Part shown: positions 22,674 through 35,087 of the stretch, piece by piece
Position numbering within the stretch: position 1 is the first letter of the stretch
Layout: the number at the start of each line of letters is the position of its first letter
NCBI GenBank assembly: GCA_014898415.1
Contig: RCTD01000021.1
Coordinates: forward strand, 682,001-746,000
From: Stromatinia cepivora
Taxonomy: Eukaryota; Ascomycota; Leotiomycetes; Helotiales; Sclerotiniaceae
Reading direction: 5' to 3'
Length of the DNA: 64,000 nucleotides
Made by a program: the position numbers and the translations under genes
The notes under the pieces: model-generated
What the model was told of the DNA's origin: nothing
What the model saw: only the letters and a program-made list of their open reading frames with translations
Databases searched by the model: none

Positions 22674-23526
22674 CTAATCGGTCGGAGAAGGGGCAGCAGC
22701 GGCAGCTACACCAAGGCCGGTAGCCTTAGCAGACCCCTTAGAACCTTTACCCTTTTTTCCTCCAGTATCAGTGGAACCAGGTTTCTTGGCACTAGTAGTA
22801 CCACTCGCAGGAGCCTTGCTCGCTTTGGGTGAAGCGGAATCATCATCGGAATCCTCATTGTCATTGTCATCGTCATTGTCATCGTCACCATCTTTGCCTT
22901 TGCCTTTCTTGCCGGCTGAGGCAGTTCCAGTAGACTTGGCTGCTGCTGCCCCGGTGGATTTTGCGGCTCCAGTGCCTTTTACTGCTCCAGTTCCCTTGGC
23001 GCTTCCCTGGTTAAAGTCAGTATTGTGTGAAGAAATGGAAAAGTCTGGATCAGACGAACCTTATTGCCCTTGCCCTCGCCCTCGCCCTCGCCCTCGCCCT
23101 CGCCCTCGCCCTCGCCCTCGCCCTCGCCTTTGCCTTTGCCTTTGCCCTTCTTGCCAGTTCCAGTAGAGGCTGCAGTGCTCGCACCGGCAGTGCCAGTACC
23201 CTTTGCCTTTTTGTTTGTGCCAGCGTTGACTCCCGCCGCATTTACTGGAAGAATTCAGTATTGTGAAAAGATACGATGGGGAGGGGACTGACCAGGACTA
23301 CCAGGCCCATCAGCGGCATCTTCGCTGAGTTTGTTCTTTGGTGATCGAGCATAGAACTCCAATACTGGTGTTGTTAGCAATGTTTTTTTTTGTAAGGTGC
23401 ACTTGGCTAACCATTTGGGACTGGTGCTCTAGCAAGGAGATCACTCTCGGTTTCTGGCAAAGCTCGAGTAGAAACGAGTGTGGCAGAGATGGCGATGAAT
23501 GCTAAGATGGATCTAAAGTTCTTCAT
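22674..23526 (-). CDS. Secreted low-complexity Gly/Lys/Glu-rich protein
   Basis: Exons 23526-23412, 23364-23293, 23244-23060 and 23006-22674 give 234 residues. The N-terminus MKNFRSILAFIAISATLVST is a clear signal peptide, followed by ALPETESDLLARAPVPN, as in many fungal secreted proteins. Then come GTGKKGKGKGKG, a run of Gly-Glu dipeptides encoded by a GGCGAG hexamer array, repeated KGTGA/KSTGA units, an Asp/Asn run and a second KKGKGSKGS block. All three introns are GT-AG, 47-53 bp, and each keeps the frame. No known fold or domain; possibly a cell-wall or matrix protein. The alternating Gly-Lys and Gly-Glu/Asp blocks give strong charge segregation. Confidence 0.8.
23068..23132. repeat. CCCTCG hexanucleotide minisatellite
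   Basis: About ten tandem CCCTCG units (GGCGAG on the coding strand) within an exon of the secreted protein; each unit encodes Gly-Glu, so length changes would keep the frame. Confidence 0.8.
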
Positions 23527-24349
23527 GATGAAAGATTTATGGCGATAAGCGTCAGGCTGTCGAATTCTGTAGTGAAAGTAATGAAAAAATAGAGCACGAC
23601 TATGGATTGTCAGTATTTCTCAATATTGTGGTGGGATGGGACTGACTTACTTCTTGATGGGATAGAAGTGGAAAAGCGAATGAAATGAAGTGTTGATGTA
23701 GGATGGAGTTAAAAATAATGAGGGCTTCACGAGTCTTTTATCATCAAATTCAACAAATTTCTCAGGGATAGACGTAGACATGGGTTTCAACGGAACCTGT
23801 ACTTCTTGGAACCATGCATGAGATAAGAAAGAAGAAAATAGGCGCATGCTTAGCGTGTCTGATCTCAATTTATCTGAAAGTCCATTTCATCAATCGCAAT
23901 CTGTCGGTCGAACTCTACATCATAGGTGCCCCCAAGGTATCGATTTTCGAGCGAGAACCATAGAGTCTAGACTGCGCCATAATTAGAACATAAGGAAGGC
24001 CTGCTACAAAAAATGCATTTCATCCGGTTTCAACGCCCACGGGGAGTGACCTGCAAGATAATTCAGGGATAGCTTGGTCCAAAGTATAGTTCAAGACGAA
24101 AAAAGCTCTTTAAGAATGAATCGATGGATTCTTTGTAAGAGTGAAATAATAATCGGCGTCAGGTAATTCGGACTCCATTGCATAAGGTTGGAAACACGCG
24201 TTTCAAACCGTTGATTAAACCAACTTGGCTATAGCCTCAAACCATGACCGCAGCAAAAATCGTCGTAAGCACAAATCTGGAAAGTAACGGTAGTACGGGA
24301 TCAAATGTCCTATTTTGGGAGTTATCAACTGTATCAAGTTTCAGCTATA
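23527..24349. other. Upstream and spacer region
   Basis: Promoter region of the secreted-protein gene and spacer. A 73-codon ORF at 23647-23868 (minus) is not recognised. Confidence 0.4.
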
Positions 24350-25038
24350 TCAATCGCTTAGTATCATCAGATCATTTGAAAAAACCTTCATCCCGAGTCT
24401 TGTAAAGAAGATACACACCTTGGCATAGCGGTTTTCTTGGCAAATTCCCAGTCTGCTGGGAGTCTTATTCGGACACATGAAGTGTTCTTTTGGAGGATCA
24501 TAATTATCATCAGAGCCGGTGTATACATAGTGGAATTGAGTAAGTCTACTCGATGGGTTCTTCGAACTGAATCTCTGCGGTGTTGTGCCCATGCGACACT
24601 CTCGAATCGGAATTGAACTACCCTTCTAAGTGCAGCGATGGAATATTCTTTTCACGAGCATCAGCGAATAAATGACGTTCCACTGGCCCTCCTGAGAACC
24701 ACAGCCGTGGACCACAGCCATGGAGTCATCAGACTATTTCTGAAGTTGTTTGGGTGATTGCCGGTGGTTCTATCTATCCAACCAAAAACCATTCTCCCAA
24801 AGTAGACAAGGTGATCAAAAGCATATTTTAGGATTTCAGAGACTTGAAGACCTTTGGCCATATGCTCTGGGCCCTTGAAAGATTCGAGGACTTACTGAGC
24901 CAGGAAATGAGCAAAGTAAATGAACAAAGTAAATGAGATGTTAGTCGGATTAAAGATTCAATCGTACGTGATGGCATCTTTCTTCGGATTCCGTTCATCA
25001 TGACCTTTCCACCGGATATCTTCAGCCTTGGTAGACAT
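24350..25038 (-). pseudogene. Degenerate hypothetical gene
   Basis: Several coherent protein segments lie in different frames on the minus strand: MSTKAEDIRWKGHDERNPKK starting at 25038; ESFKGPEHMAKGLQVSEILK and the following AFDHLVYFGRMVFGWIDRTT down to 24661; GGPVERHLFADAREKNIPSL in a second frame; and MGTTPQRFSSKNPSSRLTQF at 24592 onward. A TAA precedes the second segment in its frame, and I found no introns that join all parts. This looks like one gene decayed by stops and frameshifts. Family not recognised. Confidence 0.4.
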
Positions 25039-25454
25039 TGCTGACAATGGGTACAAATTTTATTTGTGATGATCAGGAAATCTTCGTGTCCGTTTGCAAC
25101 TCTGCTGTTCCGCTTCCGACGATAGAGACATTACCAGTAACATTGTAATCTTTTCCGCATCGTCCAGATTACCCAGAATTCATGTCCGAATTAAAACGAT
25201 GGCCATATATCCAATTCTTACAACGAAAACATGTTGTCGCTTTCATGATAATATTGATGTTGTTGATCAATTTCCTGCATTCAATTGAAAATGGCTTTGA
25301 TTCGAATGACACCTGATTGGCCCGAGGTTCCAGCTTTATTGCCGAGATGAGAAGCTTTGAAGAATTTCCCCGAACTCTAGGGCATTTTGAGTCAAGAGGC
25401 AAATCATTGCACTTTTAAATAACATTCAACTATTGATATGAGGTGACAGTAATT
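25039..25454. other. Intergenic region upstream of ETF-QO
   Basis: Divergent spacer, 416 bp, presumed promoter of the ETF-QO gene. No gene seen. Confidence 0.4.
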
Positions 25455-27441
25455 ATGTCTTCTTCAAGGGCTGTCACGGCATGTCTGCAACGTAACGTCG
25501 CGCGACAAAATGTTTCAAGGATTACGACGCAATGTCCGCGAATTCTTCAACAGTCCTTCACACATCCCACATCGCGACCCCGCATTGCCTCATCATTAAT
25601 CGCTGGTCAAAGACGTGCCTTCTCTCTTACAGTTCCCAGTCGATTGGCAGATGTAAATGATGATTTCGATCCAAAATCGGTAGAGAGGGAGTCCGATGAG
25701 GTCGATGTATGTATAGTTGGAGGAGGTAAGAATATTATCACATGCCAATGAATTTTACTAACATTATCAGGTCCTGCTGGTTTAAGTGCTGCAATTCGAT
25801 TAAAGCAACTGGCAAATGAAGCAGGAAATGAAGATTTTCGAGTAATACTTTTGGAGAAGGCTGGTGAGATTGGGGCACATATACTTTCTGGGGCTGTCAT
25901 TGAACCTACGGCTATCAACGAATTGTTTCCGGATTGGCTTGCAGAGGACAATGAGAATAAATTCGAAAATGTTACTCCCGTCTCGGGCGACAAGATGCGA
26001 TTCCTTACAAAGGGTAGTTCGATTCCAATACCTGCCCCACCGCAGATGAACAATCATGGCAATTACATCGTCAGTCTTAATCAATTCACAAAATGGCTTG
26101 GGGATAGAGCAGAGGAGGTTGGTGTTGAGGTGTATCCTGGATTCGCAGGCGCAGAAGTGTTGTATGGGCCGGATGGATCTGTCAAAGGTGTCGCCACCAA
26201 TGATTTGGGTATTTCAAGAAGTGGCAAACCCAAGGATAGTTTTGAAAGAGGAATGGAATTTCACGCAAGAATAACGCTCTTCGCGGAGGGTTGCCATGGA
26301 AGTCTTACGAAGCAAGTCATCAAGAAATTCGATCTCCGTAGAGATAGTCAACCACAAACTTATGGTCTTGGTATAAAAGAGGTGTGGGAAATCCAACCCG
26401 AAAAGTTCAAAAAGGGCCAAGTTGTTCACTCCTTGGGCTATCCTCTCCCAGCAGATACTTATGGTGGTGGTTGGATGTATCATTTTGGCGAAAATCTAGT
26501 CAGCATCGGACTCGTAGTCGGTCTTGATTATCCAAATCCTTGGCTTTCGCCATATCAAGAGTTTCAAAAGATGAAGCATCATCCTCTTTACAAGGACGTT
26601 TTGGAGGGTGGCAAATGTATTTCTTATGGAGCTCGAGCTCTTAATGAAGGAGGATTCCAATCGATACCGAAGTGCGCATTCCCTGGTGGGGCTTTGATTG
26701 GTGATACTGCAGGATTCCTCAACGTTCCGAAAATCAAGGGTACTCACACAGCCATGAAATCGGGAATGCTCGCTGCAGAGGCAACATGGACCGCATTGGA
26801 GAAGAATGATGAGGGTTCCGTTTTCCTATATGATTATGAAGATTCATTACGGAAATCATACATCTGGAAAGAATTAAAGGAGGTCCGAAATATGCGACCA
26901 TCATTCCATTCACCACTAAAGCTATATGGTGGTATCATGTACTCCGGACTCGAAGCTTATGTTCTCAAAGGTAAAGTCCCTTGGACATTGAAACATAAAA
27001 CGACCGATGCCGCAGCCACCAAACTTGCCGATCAATGTACAAAGATTGAATACGAGAAACCGGATGGAAAGATCTCATTTGACATCTTGACAAGTGTTAG
27101 TCGTACAGGCACAAATCACGAAGAAGATCAACCAGTTCATTTGCAGGTCAAGGATTGGGATAAGCATGCGGAAATGGAATACCCAAAATATAAAGGCATT
27201 GAAAATAGATTTTGTCCAGCTGGAGTGTATGAATATGTTGAGGATTCAACAAAGGATATTGGCGTGAGGTTTCAAATCAATGCTCAAAAGTAAGTTGTTC
27301 CCTTCCTTGATGGATCGAGGCAATACTAATCAATCTCTTAGTTGCATTCATTGTAAGACGTGTGATATTAAGGTTCCGGATCAGGATATCAATTGGAGTG
27401 TCCCGGAAGGTTCAGGGGGACCAAAATATTATATGACTTAG
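25455..27441 (+). CDS. Electron transfer flavoprotein-ubiquinone oxidoreductase (ETF-QO / ETFDH)
   Basis: Inner-membrane FAD and 4Fe-4S enzyme passing electrons from ETF (fatty-acid and branched-chain amino-acid oxidation) to ubiquinone. Exons 25455-25725, 25771-27289 and 27342-27441 give 629 residues; the human protein is 617. After a ~75-residue Arg-rich presequence comes the FAD-binding motif [16 protein letters not shown], split by intron 1, then [32 protein letters not shown] and [20 protein letters not shown]. The C-terminal Fe-S ligands are [10 protein letters not shown] and [19 protein letters not shown], completed by the 100-bp last exon. Intron 2 is essential, since reading through stops at QK. 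Functionally related to the BCAT upstream in the window through branched-chain amino-acid breakdown. Confidence 0.96.
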
Positions 27442-30040
27442 ATATCACAGCGTTTGCAAATTGTACACATATTTACAACATACGAAAATGATTTTGACCT
27501 GAAGCCGAGTTCGGCTTGGTGACGCCACTGCAAAATGATAGTTCGTACTCTACTGCGTAGGACCTCCAGCCTGGGCTATTGGTGGTTGTATAAATATATC
27601 CCGTATCCCTTTCAAAATCCTACGGAGTAATAAACAACAACAACAATACAGTTGCGAAGGGGTCGGATTGGGTCAACAGTCCAAAGTTCCTCTGTATGAA
27701 GTACTCTATCTGGCTGGGTTCAGTCGGTTCAAGGCAGAGATCGTGAATACTCCTTTTTATCGTTGTTTACTTGCTTGCTTGACTTTCTTTCTTGCTGTCT
27801 CGTATTCTACTTTCTCATCGTACATCGTTCGTTGATGTCGTTACTAAGGTGTAACGTATTGATATTGATATTGATATTTCTTGCTATTGAATTAAACACC
27901 GCTACCGATAATGTGTGTGTTTAACCGCTTCTTGGAAAAAAGTTACCCTTCCTTGCACATAGTACTCGAGGATGTATTAGAATGTATTAAGCTTACAATT
28001 TTTGTAGATCCCTCAAAATGCTTTTATATAAAATTTTAGTTATACTTAGCAATTCTTATTAATTCAACATTCATTCCATGGGAGTCTTTAAATACCTACT
28101 TAAAGCACAGTAGTTCAACAGTTTGACACAGGACTCATTTTGAGATACTTACTACTAGGTATTCAACAATAGATTAAGTATTTACTATTCTCACAAGCTT
28201 GAAACTGCATTGTACTTATAAATTCTCCGGATTTACCTTGTTACTGATGGGTATGCAGAGCTGGTGGGGTGCGGTGGCTTGTATAAATATCCCATCACAT
28301 CTTATTCCTTCACTTTTCTTGGTTCTTCCGATGTGAAAGGGGCGGAGTGAAAGCCATGCAAATCTAGGTGTGATGATAATAGAATTGTTTTTCTATTTGG
28401 ATAGCTAGGTACTGATATTTTTGGATATGGGGTTTCTTGTGTCGAAGTTGGGGGTTTTGGCAAATTTTGCATGCATGTTGTTAAATATTCTTTTTTATTG
28501 TTACTATCTTATTATCTGTATAATATCTTGAATATTTTCACCATCGTTACTCGGGTTAATGTTACAACTACCTTGCGCGATTTCCTGCGACTTTCTATAC
28601 ATATCTCAAGACATTAATTGGAGAGTTTCTCTTTAATTGACGGTTTGATATCCTAAACACTACGTTCAAATCCATTTTCCATTATGACGTTTGTTTTGCT
28701 TCTCTTAGTAGAGATTAGAGCTGGATATTTACTTATTAGAGTTATTTAAATACTACTGTATGCATCTTACAGATATACAGTAAACGAGAGTCTCTGAAGT
28801 CTTTTACCGCGGACTATTTCCAGATAAAAGCTGATACTAGAGTCTAAGGGACATCTGCATGTTCAATCCTTTGGGTCCTTTGAGGAGTTGAGTTGCCATG
28901 AGATTCTAAGTTATCCCTATTGGCTGTGAAATATTCATTATAATTAAGTGTTTCCGTAACATTGCATTTGATTCCTCACGAAGAGACTCTACTATATCAT
29001 CTCATATTTTATCCTACCTTCCATTATTTATCTTCACTTCTTTCTACCTCTATTACCTACCTACATGTATATACATCCAAACTCTCCACCTCATCCCCTC
29101 AAACCGGAAAAAATTGAAAATAAAACTCGAATCTCCATATCCCAATACAACTCCAAAAATTAACACGAATAATCTTTCTCCCCCAAACTTCAGTCTAAAT
29201 TCATTCATTGATGATTTGTTATGCAACTGAGTTGAAATACCCAGGTTGATAATCTAATTCAAGTTGGAATATTAAGTCTCGAGTGAAATTGGATAAATGG
29301 TTTGATTCTGCAGGGACTAGTATTTTCATTTTGGTATCATGACTATTAGACATTCCTATTGTTCATGATCCTCTCTTTTCACATAAAACTCAAGTAGCCC
29401 CACTCGGAGAAAACTCGAAAGAGGTTGTTTATATTTGTGTTTGTGTTTTTATATGTTGTTTTTTCCCCCCTGTTTTTGAGCGCATATCCATTCTTTAACC
29501 AAAATACATATCCAGATCAACTTAAACCAGATAAATATTCAAAATCCACACATGGTGCAATGATCTAAAACTTAGCTGGGATCTGATTATAATATGGTAT
29601 TTTTTTAAAAAAAGGGTAGCTTGATAGCATCATTAAAATTCAACTCTTAGCCTGAACGTAGTCTTACTTGCGAGGATTAGGTCACCAAATTGTGACCGAG
29701 AATTTTGTTGTCCTTGACTGCCGTTACGTGAATCAAATTGAGAGAGATGGGTTCATGAAAGAGTATCGCTGGATTTTATGCTATCTTGGAATTTGCATGC
29801 TACCCTGAATTCAATATCCTTCCATCATCAAGTACTCTGTGGCCTTGTGTTTCCATGTTCTAACAACAATTTCTATCCTCATTGCCTGCCTCATTTAATC
29901 TTTATTATTGCGCTCTTGGTATGCCTTCCTTCCAGCCTGCCTGACTTTGCATTCAAATATCCTCGAAGTTTTGCTGCGCCATGTCTATGTCTAAACCATG
30001 CTTACCATCACCGCCAACCCCCTATCAAACCCACCTAAGC
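27442..30040. other. 2.6-kb convergent spacer
   Basis: Unusually long for two converging 3' ends. I found no gene. Two similar promoter-like patches, TTGTATAAATATATCCC near 27587 and TTGTATAAATATCCC near 28278, lie about 690 bp apart and could mark a duplicated segment or non-coding transcription. Sequence from about 28.9 kb is pyrimidine-rich. An 86-codon ORF at 29778-30038 is not convincing. Confidence 0.4.
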
Positions 30041-31677
30041 CTACCAATCCATCTCCATCGACTCTAACGCCTCATCGACCAATTTGTGAGGATTAGCGGC
30101 TGACATTTCACTCGTATTTTCGACAGGCGGGCTCTCTACAGCCAATTCACTTTCTCCACTTCCACGTTTTTCAAAACGAGCATGGTTATGCTCCTCGGCA
30201 CCCAGGGTCGAAAAAGTGCGATCGCGATCTTCGATTTGGTAGCCGGCGTTGAAAAATGGATCATATGGTAACTTGTTAGTCGTTCTAGGAGGAATATATT
30301 CCTCAGAATCCTCGGCCGAAATAGTGCTATTGCTACCTCGACGCTTGTCTTCCGCGACGAAACTAGAACCATATGTATTGTCAATATCCTCAGCTGAGAT
30401 AGTACTTTCGCGACTTGGGACTTTGTTGTTGACCTCGGGGATGGGTGCGTATGGTGACTTGTAGACTGTGCTGAGAGGGATGAATGTTGATACGTACGTG
30501 TTGTTGGAAACAGTACTGTTTTCAACAGGTATATCGCTCATCTCATCACCCAGAGCTGAATCGCTCGATCCTTTCGAACCTGTCGATCCCTTTGAACTTC
30601 TCTTATCCTTGGTGTTGCCCATATCCTCGTTCATATCGACCTCTCCAATACCTCCCATACTGATGTCAACATTCTTATTAACGGCACCTCCAACTCTTCT
30701 TTCGCTCCTCCTCACGAATTCATTGCTGGTATTTGATCTCAATTTCAAACGTACAATCCTCTTTTTCCCGCCGGGACTGTTTTTCCCAGCAGGATTATTC
30801 TTCGCAAGCGGACTACTTCCCGCGGCCGGGGTCCCATTTCCACTCCCACTCTCACTTCGATTCCCATTTCCAATGACATCATTTCCCTCTACTCCATTTT
30901 CGCCCTCTAAGCTACCATTCTTCTCGCCATTCTGCGCGGAGGCATCTACAAAAGCATCATCAACCTTTCTCTCAGGTTTTCTCACGAATCCAAATGTATT
31001 TCCCAACGAACTTCTCCTCGGTCTCATAACCGCATCTGCTTGTTTCTGGTGCTTACCACCACGACCATCGGGGCGACGCTTTGGAAGGTAGAAGGTGCTC
31101 ACAAGGGTGAATGTGCTACCGTATTGTTCAACTGTTTGTGGATTAGTGGGAGATTTTGGGGATTCGACGGAGTCAAGGAAGGCACGAAAGGTGAGGAAGG
31201 GAGGAAGTCATGCCATGTTCTGTCGGGACATTAGAGTAAAGAAATAGGAAATGCGTACTTCTACCCCAAAGAAAGAACTTGATAACCTGTCTCTCATCAT
31301 ATTTAATAGAATTTTGGAATTGTGGAAGAGGCGTAGGATCCGTATTATTTACTGTAATTTGCACATTAGTTTTGCTCTCAAGGTCATTGTTATTTAGAAA
31401 TTTGGATAACGCGACAATAGCGCGGCGGATGGATGGATAGAGGGACATACAAATAGCATTATGAACCCTAATAACTTCTTTGATGATTTCGATATCTTCG
31501 GGTTTTAGAGATGGATGATTGCCGTTTGCTTCTGGTTTTCTGTTAGTTGAATGACTTTTTTGAGGCAGGTTGATTGAGATGGAAGACTGCGAATTAGAAG
31601 AGTGCAAACGTACTGCTTTTTATTGCGCGCCATTGGGCATCGTTGTAACGAACGATGGGAGCGAGCATTCGTGCCAT
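30041..31677 (-). CDS. Hypothetical protein with charged, disordered C-terminal two-thirds
   Basis: I do not recognise it. Exons 31677-31614, 31531-31265 and 31131-30041 give 473 residues. The N-terminal ~110 residues look folded and helical (MARMLAPIVRYNDAQWRAIK, PEDIEIIKEVIRVHNAICMS, IRRAIVALSKFLNNND). The rest is low-complexity: KRRPDGRGGKHQKQ, Gly/Asn/Ser stretches, KNNPAGKNSPGGKKRI and repeated ST(I/L)SAEDxxxxY-type units (STISAEDIDNTYG, STISAEDSEEYIP, STLGAEEHNHARF). Intron 2 could also end at 31220, but that reading runs into stops; the acceptor at 31132 has an ACTAATCC branch site 12 nt before it and keeps the frame. Upstream lie four RTACGGY words. Confidence 0.7.
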
Positions 31678-32881
31678 TCTTAGATTGTTGTAGTAAAATT
31701 GAGACTTGTTGTTGCGAAGATGAGGTTATGAACGAAAGGTTGAAGTTGTTTTTGTGGAAAGGTGGATGGATGAAGTTCTTGGAAAATTGAAGTTCTTATG
31801 GAAAATCGGATCTTGAGATTGATTATTATCTTGATTCTTGCAAAACCTTTTGTGGTGGAAGCTATTGAAGATAAAAGTTGAGAATGTCAAAAGTGATCGA
31901 TCTCTTGAGTATGTAGGCGGCGACTTTCTCTTGCTCGCTTAAGTTGAAGAATACTGGATCAGTACTTCGATACGGCTTAATGTCGAACCATCAAAAAAAT
32001 ACTGTGTAAGTATTTCAATACGGTTTTTGAAGACCGTATCATTAGTTCCTCGGTATATGAAGCTGAGCCGTACTTAGCTCGCAGTTTTGATCACTTTTCT
32101 CATCCTTATCTTGAGTGACGTTGTTCATCTAGTCTAAGGTTCCCACCAGCACAATTTAAACTTTTTCAAACCTTCTACTCCTGCTGCCAGAACAAACACC
32201 GGCGCTAAAAACCAAGTTATTTCTTTTACGGCATATGCATAGAGTTTCGCAGGTTTATACTTTTTGCAGCACGAGTGTGGAGAATAAGTTTCTCTGTTGC
32301 ACATTAACCTTACCAATTATGGAAAGTATTCAAAGCCCCATGGCATACTTTGGGCTCAGGGCTTTGGTCATGAATGCAACTTTTCTCAGCTGGCTGCGGT
32401 GAACGATACCTCAAAATCAGCTTTGGCCTTGGTCGCCGATGACTATATTGTGGAAATTCTCTCTCATCTCTCATTCTTTTCCACTCTTTCTTCCTTCAGG
32501 CGTCATCTATTTGTCTCCATAGTCTGCGTGCGTTATCTCCAATGTTTTATTTTTGGGTTTCCTGGGTCTTCTTAAGGGAAAGCCGGGTATTATGGGTCTG
32601 AAGACGGTGCAGCAGCTAGCTTGAACTAACTGGAACATGGGCAAACTAAAGTAGCTTCTAAGTATTTGTATCTGAACAGCATAATGTCACTCATTGCTGC
32701 TTCCGAAGTAGTTTAGGACTATATTTATTTGAACTGAGAGGAGATTGCAAATAAAAGGGCGGCCATTCCCTGCTCAACAGAAGACAGAACAATCTATCTC
32801 ATCGAAACTTGAGCTCTTCATAGCATACCTAAAGTTTTAGTCCGATTTATATTTCCAGTAACAATTCATCCATCTATCATA
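31678..32881. promoter_or_regulatory. Divergent upstream region with RTACGGY words
   Basis: 1.2 kb between two divergent hypothetical genes. ATACGGC at 31970-31976, ATACGGT at 32018-32024, ACCGTAT at 32033-32039 and GCCGTAC at 32067-32073 fall within about 105 bp; the middle two form an inverted pair. ORFs at 32134-32316 and 32297-32575 are not convincing. Confidence 0.4.
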
Positions 32882-33633
32882 ATGAATACAACCGAAATGG
32901 ACTCACCCTTCCATAAAAAAGTGGTGGTTCAAAAAGGGGTGCAATTTAACTATGATGTCGGATTTAAATCTCACCATGTCGAGCTCCATCAAGATGAATA
33001 CCTCATCATCCAAAAGGATGTTTTGAGCAGGGACAATCGTCAGAAACTTGAACAATTCTTGGAGGACAATTCTGACATTAGTCATGTTCGAGGAGGTGAC
33101 TCTCCAGTGATTGTCCAAGTCCAAGAAGGCGATCCTGTTCGAGTCAGAGAGTACTTTGGCGATGTAAGCTACTCCTTCACTTGATATTAAATATAGTTGG
33201 CTAATGGGAAATAGGAGTTTTTGGAAAAACTCAAACTCTTTATCAAAGAATATGAGAGTAAAAGCAGAGTGGAGATCTACTCTACTCCGCATGTTTCTCC
33301 AATTAATTCTTTTGGAAGAAGTACCAGCCAAGTCGCAGTATCTTCCTTTAGTACTCTGGTAGAGACATCTTTGGTAGACGACATACGGCGCCACGAGGAA
33401 GTCCGCTCGCGCCTTGTGAATTCAACAACGGTCGATAGGAGTCTTCTTAAAAGGAGTGGTTTCTTGAGAAGAAATGATGTCGAGGCTGACGTATGTTAAC
33501 TAATATCATTCTATTACCTTTTCTGATCATCTGCTGATATATTTCATAGCGCCGGGAGCGATACGACCAGCCTTGGAACCAGGGTAAACCGAGCAGAGCC
33601 GATCGAGCTTCAAATAGAAGTGCTGTGAGGTGA
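32882..33633 (+). CDS. Hypothetical protein, 213 residues
   Basis: I do not recognise the family. Exons 32882-33163, 33215-33490 and 33550-33633, with GT-AG introns of 51 and 59 bp, each phase 0. The protein starts MNTTEMDSPFHKKVVVQKGV, is hydrophilic, and contains HHVELHQDEYLIIQKDVLSR and the likely helical EFLEKLKLFIKEYESKSRVE; the C-terminus is Arg-rich (RRERYDQPWNQGKPSRADRA). No signal peptide or membrane segment. The consistent splicing supports a real gene. Confidence 0.65.
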
Positions 33634-34548
33634 CAAGGCTCTCGAACCCCCCCCCCCCGGCAAGCATCTTTCCCTGAATTAGGAAGGGGCAGGTTAAGAG
33701 ATTCAAAAATCCACAATGGAGTACAAGGATTTTTGGAGCTTGGAAGAGGAGGAGAAAGGTGCTGGACTGTTGGATTTCTTCTTGATATCCTGGGAAATCT
33801 GCATGGCAAATCGTAATTACAACATAGTTTTAATTTTTGGAGAAAAGGGCGTTGAGCATATTGTATCTCAAAAGGGGAAATACCAAGAGTCTTATTTAGG
33901 ATAATGTTAAGTATAATGATAATTTACAACCGCCATGAGACTTCCCACAAATATGATAGTGTCCATATTGTCAGCGCTTGCCTTTTCAATAAACAATCGG
34001 AAGTGATATAATTGTAGTAATGCTCTTGCATTTTATAACAAATGGCATTGTGCCTCGTGGTCCATACCTTCCTCGTTACAATACCTTGAACACATTTACG
34101 AGAGAATGAATGAAACGATGCTGAACCATGAAAAGTTCATTGAAAACATACCTAGGTGGCTAGTATATCATAGAGCCAAATGTCATTCACGTGCTTTTAA
34201 TGATAATCAAACAACTGAAAAAGACCTATTGTTCTTGATGGAATTGGTGGGAGAGAACCATCTGGAACTGGTAATGGAGACAGAATCTAGGTAGTTCTTG
34301 CCATGTTCTTTCATCATCTCTCCAAATGCTTCATTTCAAATATTCAGATGAGTTGACCTCATAATACATTCACCATTACTATTCACATATACACAATCAT
34401 TGATCTCACGAAACCTTTGACTTTGGTGGTCTTTTTTTTTTGCTCTCATCATTCGGAAACATCTAATCCCTATCTCCATCCTGGCAGAATAAAAGCAGAA
34501 ATCATCCTATCCTAAATACTCAATCAAATACATTGCATTTCAATGTGA
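33634..34548. other. Intergenic region with small unrecognised ORFs
   Basis: A C10 homopolymer lies at about 33650. ORFs of 62 codons at 33716-33904 and 34106-34294 (plus) have protein-like composition but no recognised family and no evident splice link. Confidence 0.3.
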
Positions 34549-35087
34549 GTATCTCTTGGAGGAGGTTAGTCGGATAATAAATAATATTTATTATAATAAT
34601 AATAAAGATATTATTAATTATAGTAGTGGAAGACTTAGTTATATTTAGACTTAATAGGGTAAATCGAATATAATGAATTTGAAGTCAGAATAATATATAA
34701 TAAGGTATTTTTATTGCTTTTTCTGCTTATTATTTCAAAGGATTCTTTAAAGAAAATCTTCATATTTATAATTTATAACGAAATTCTAGTACATTCTGTG
34801 CTTGTAAATAAAATCAATTTAAATCGAGTCTTATAAGATTATTTTATATAATAAAAAGAAATAATAATCAATAATATTTAACCCAGTGAATAAGAAAATT
34901 CTATACGCTTCCATTTCATTCTATTCCATTATAAATCAACTTGATATGATATATAATCGAATTTAATATAATAATAAAATTTTATAATATATATTAATAT
35001 TATTAATATATCACGTGATCGTCCGGTCATTGGTTCGGCTAATATTATTAAGTGATTTAATAACTTATTAGAGAATCTCATAGTATC
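34549..35087 (-). mobile_element. Solo LTR of the same copia family
   Basis: LTR at 34554-35082, exactly 529 bp like the LTRs at 17.5 and 20.9 kb, starting TCTTGGAGGAGGTT and ending CTCATA. It is clearly diverged, unlike the identical pair. It is flanked by the direct 5-bp repeat GTATC (34549-34553 and 35083-35087). This is the product of LTR-LTR recombination after an older insertion. It keeps the TATCACGTGATC motif. Confidence 0.9.

Noticed and set aside
30468..31091. 207-codon plus-strand ORF
   Set aside because: Shadow of the hypothetical minus-strand gene; Ser/Phe/Pro composition is the complement of its charged low-complexity region.
31133..31264. Possible 8-bp duplication frameshift (GAGGAAGG/GAGGAAGT) splitting the hypothetical gene
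   Set aside because: Protein-like segments appear here in two frames, but a simple GT-AG intron with a good ACTAATCC branch site spans the whole stretch and keeps the frame.
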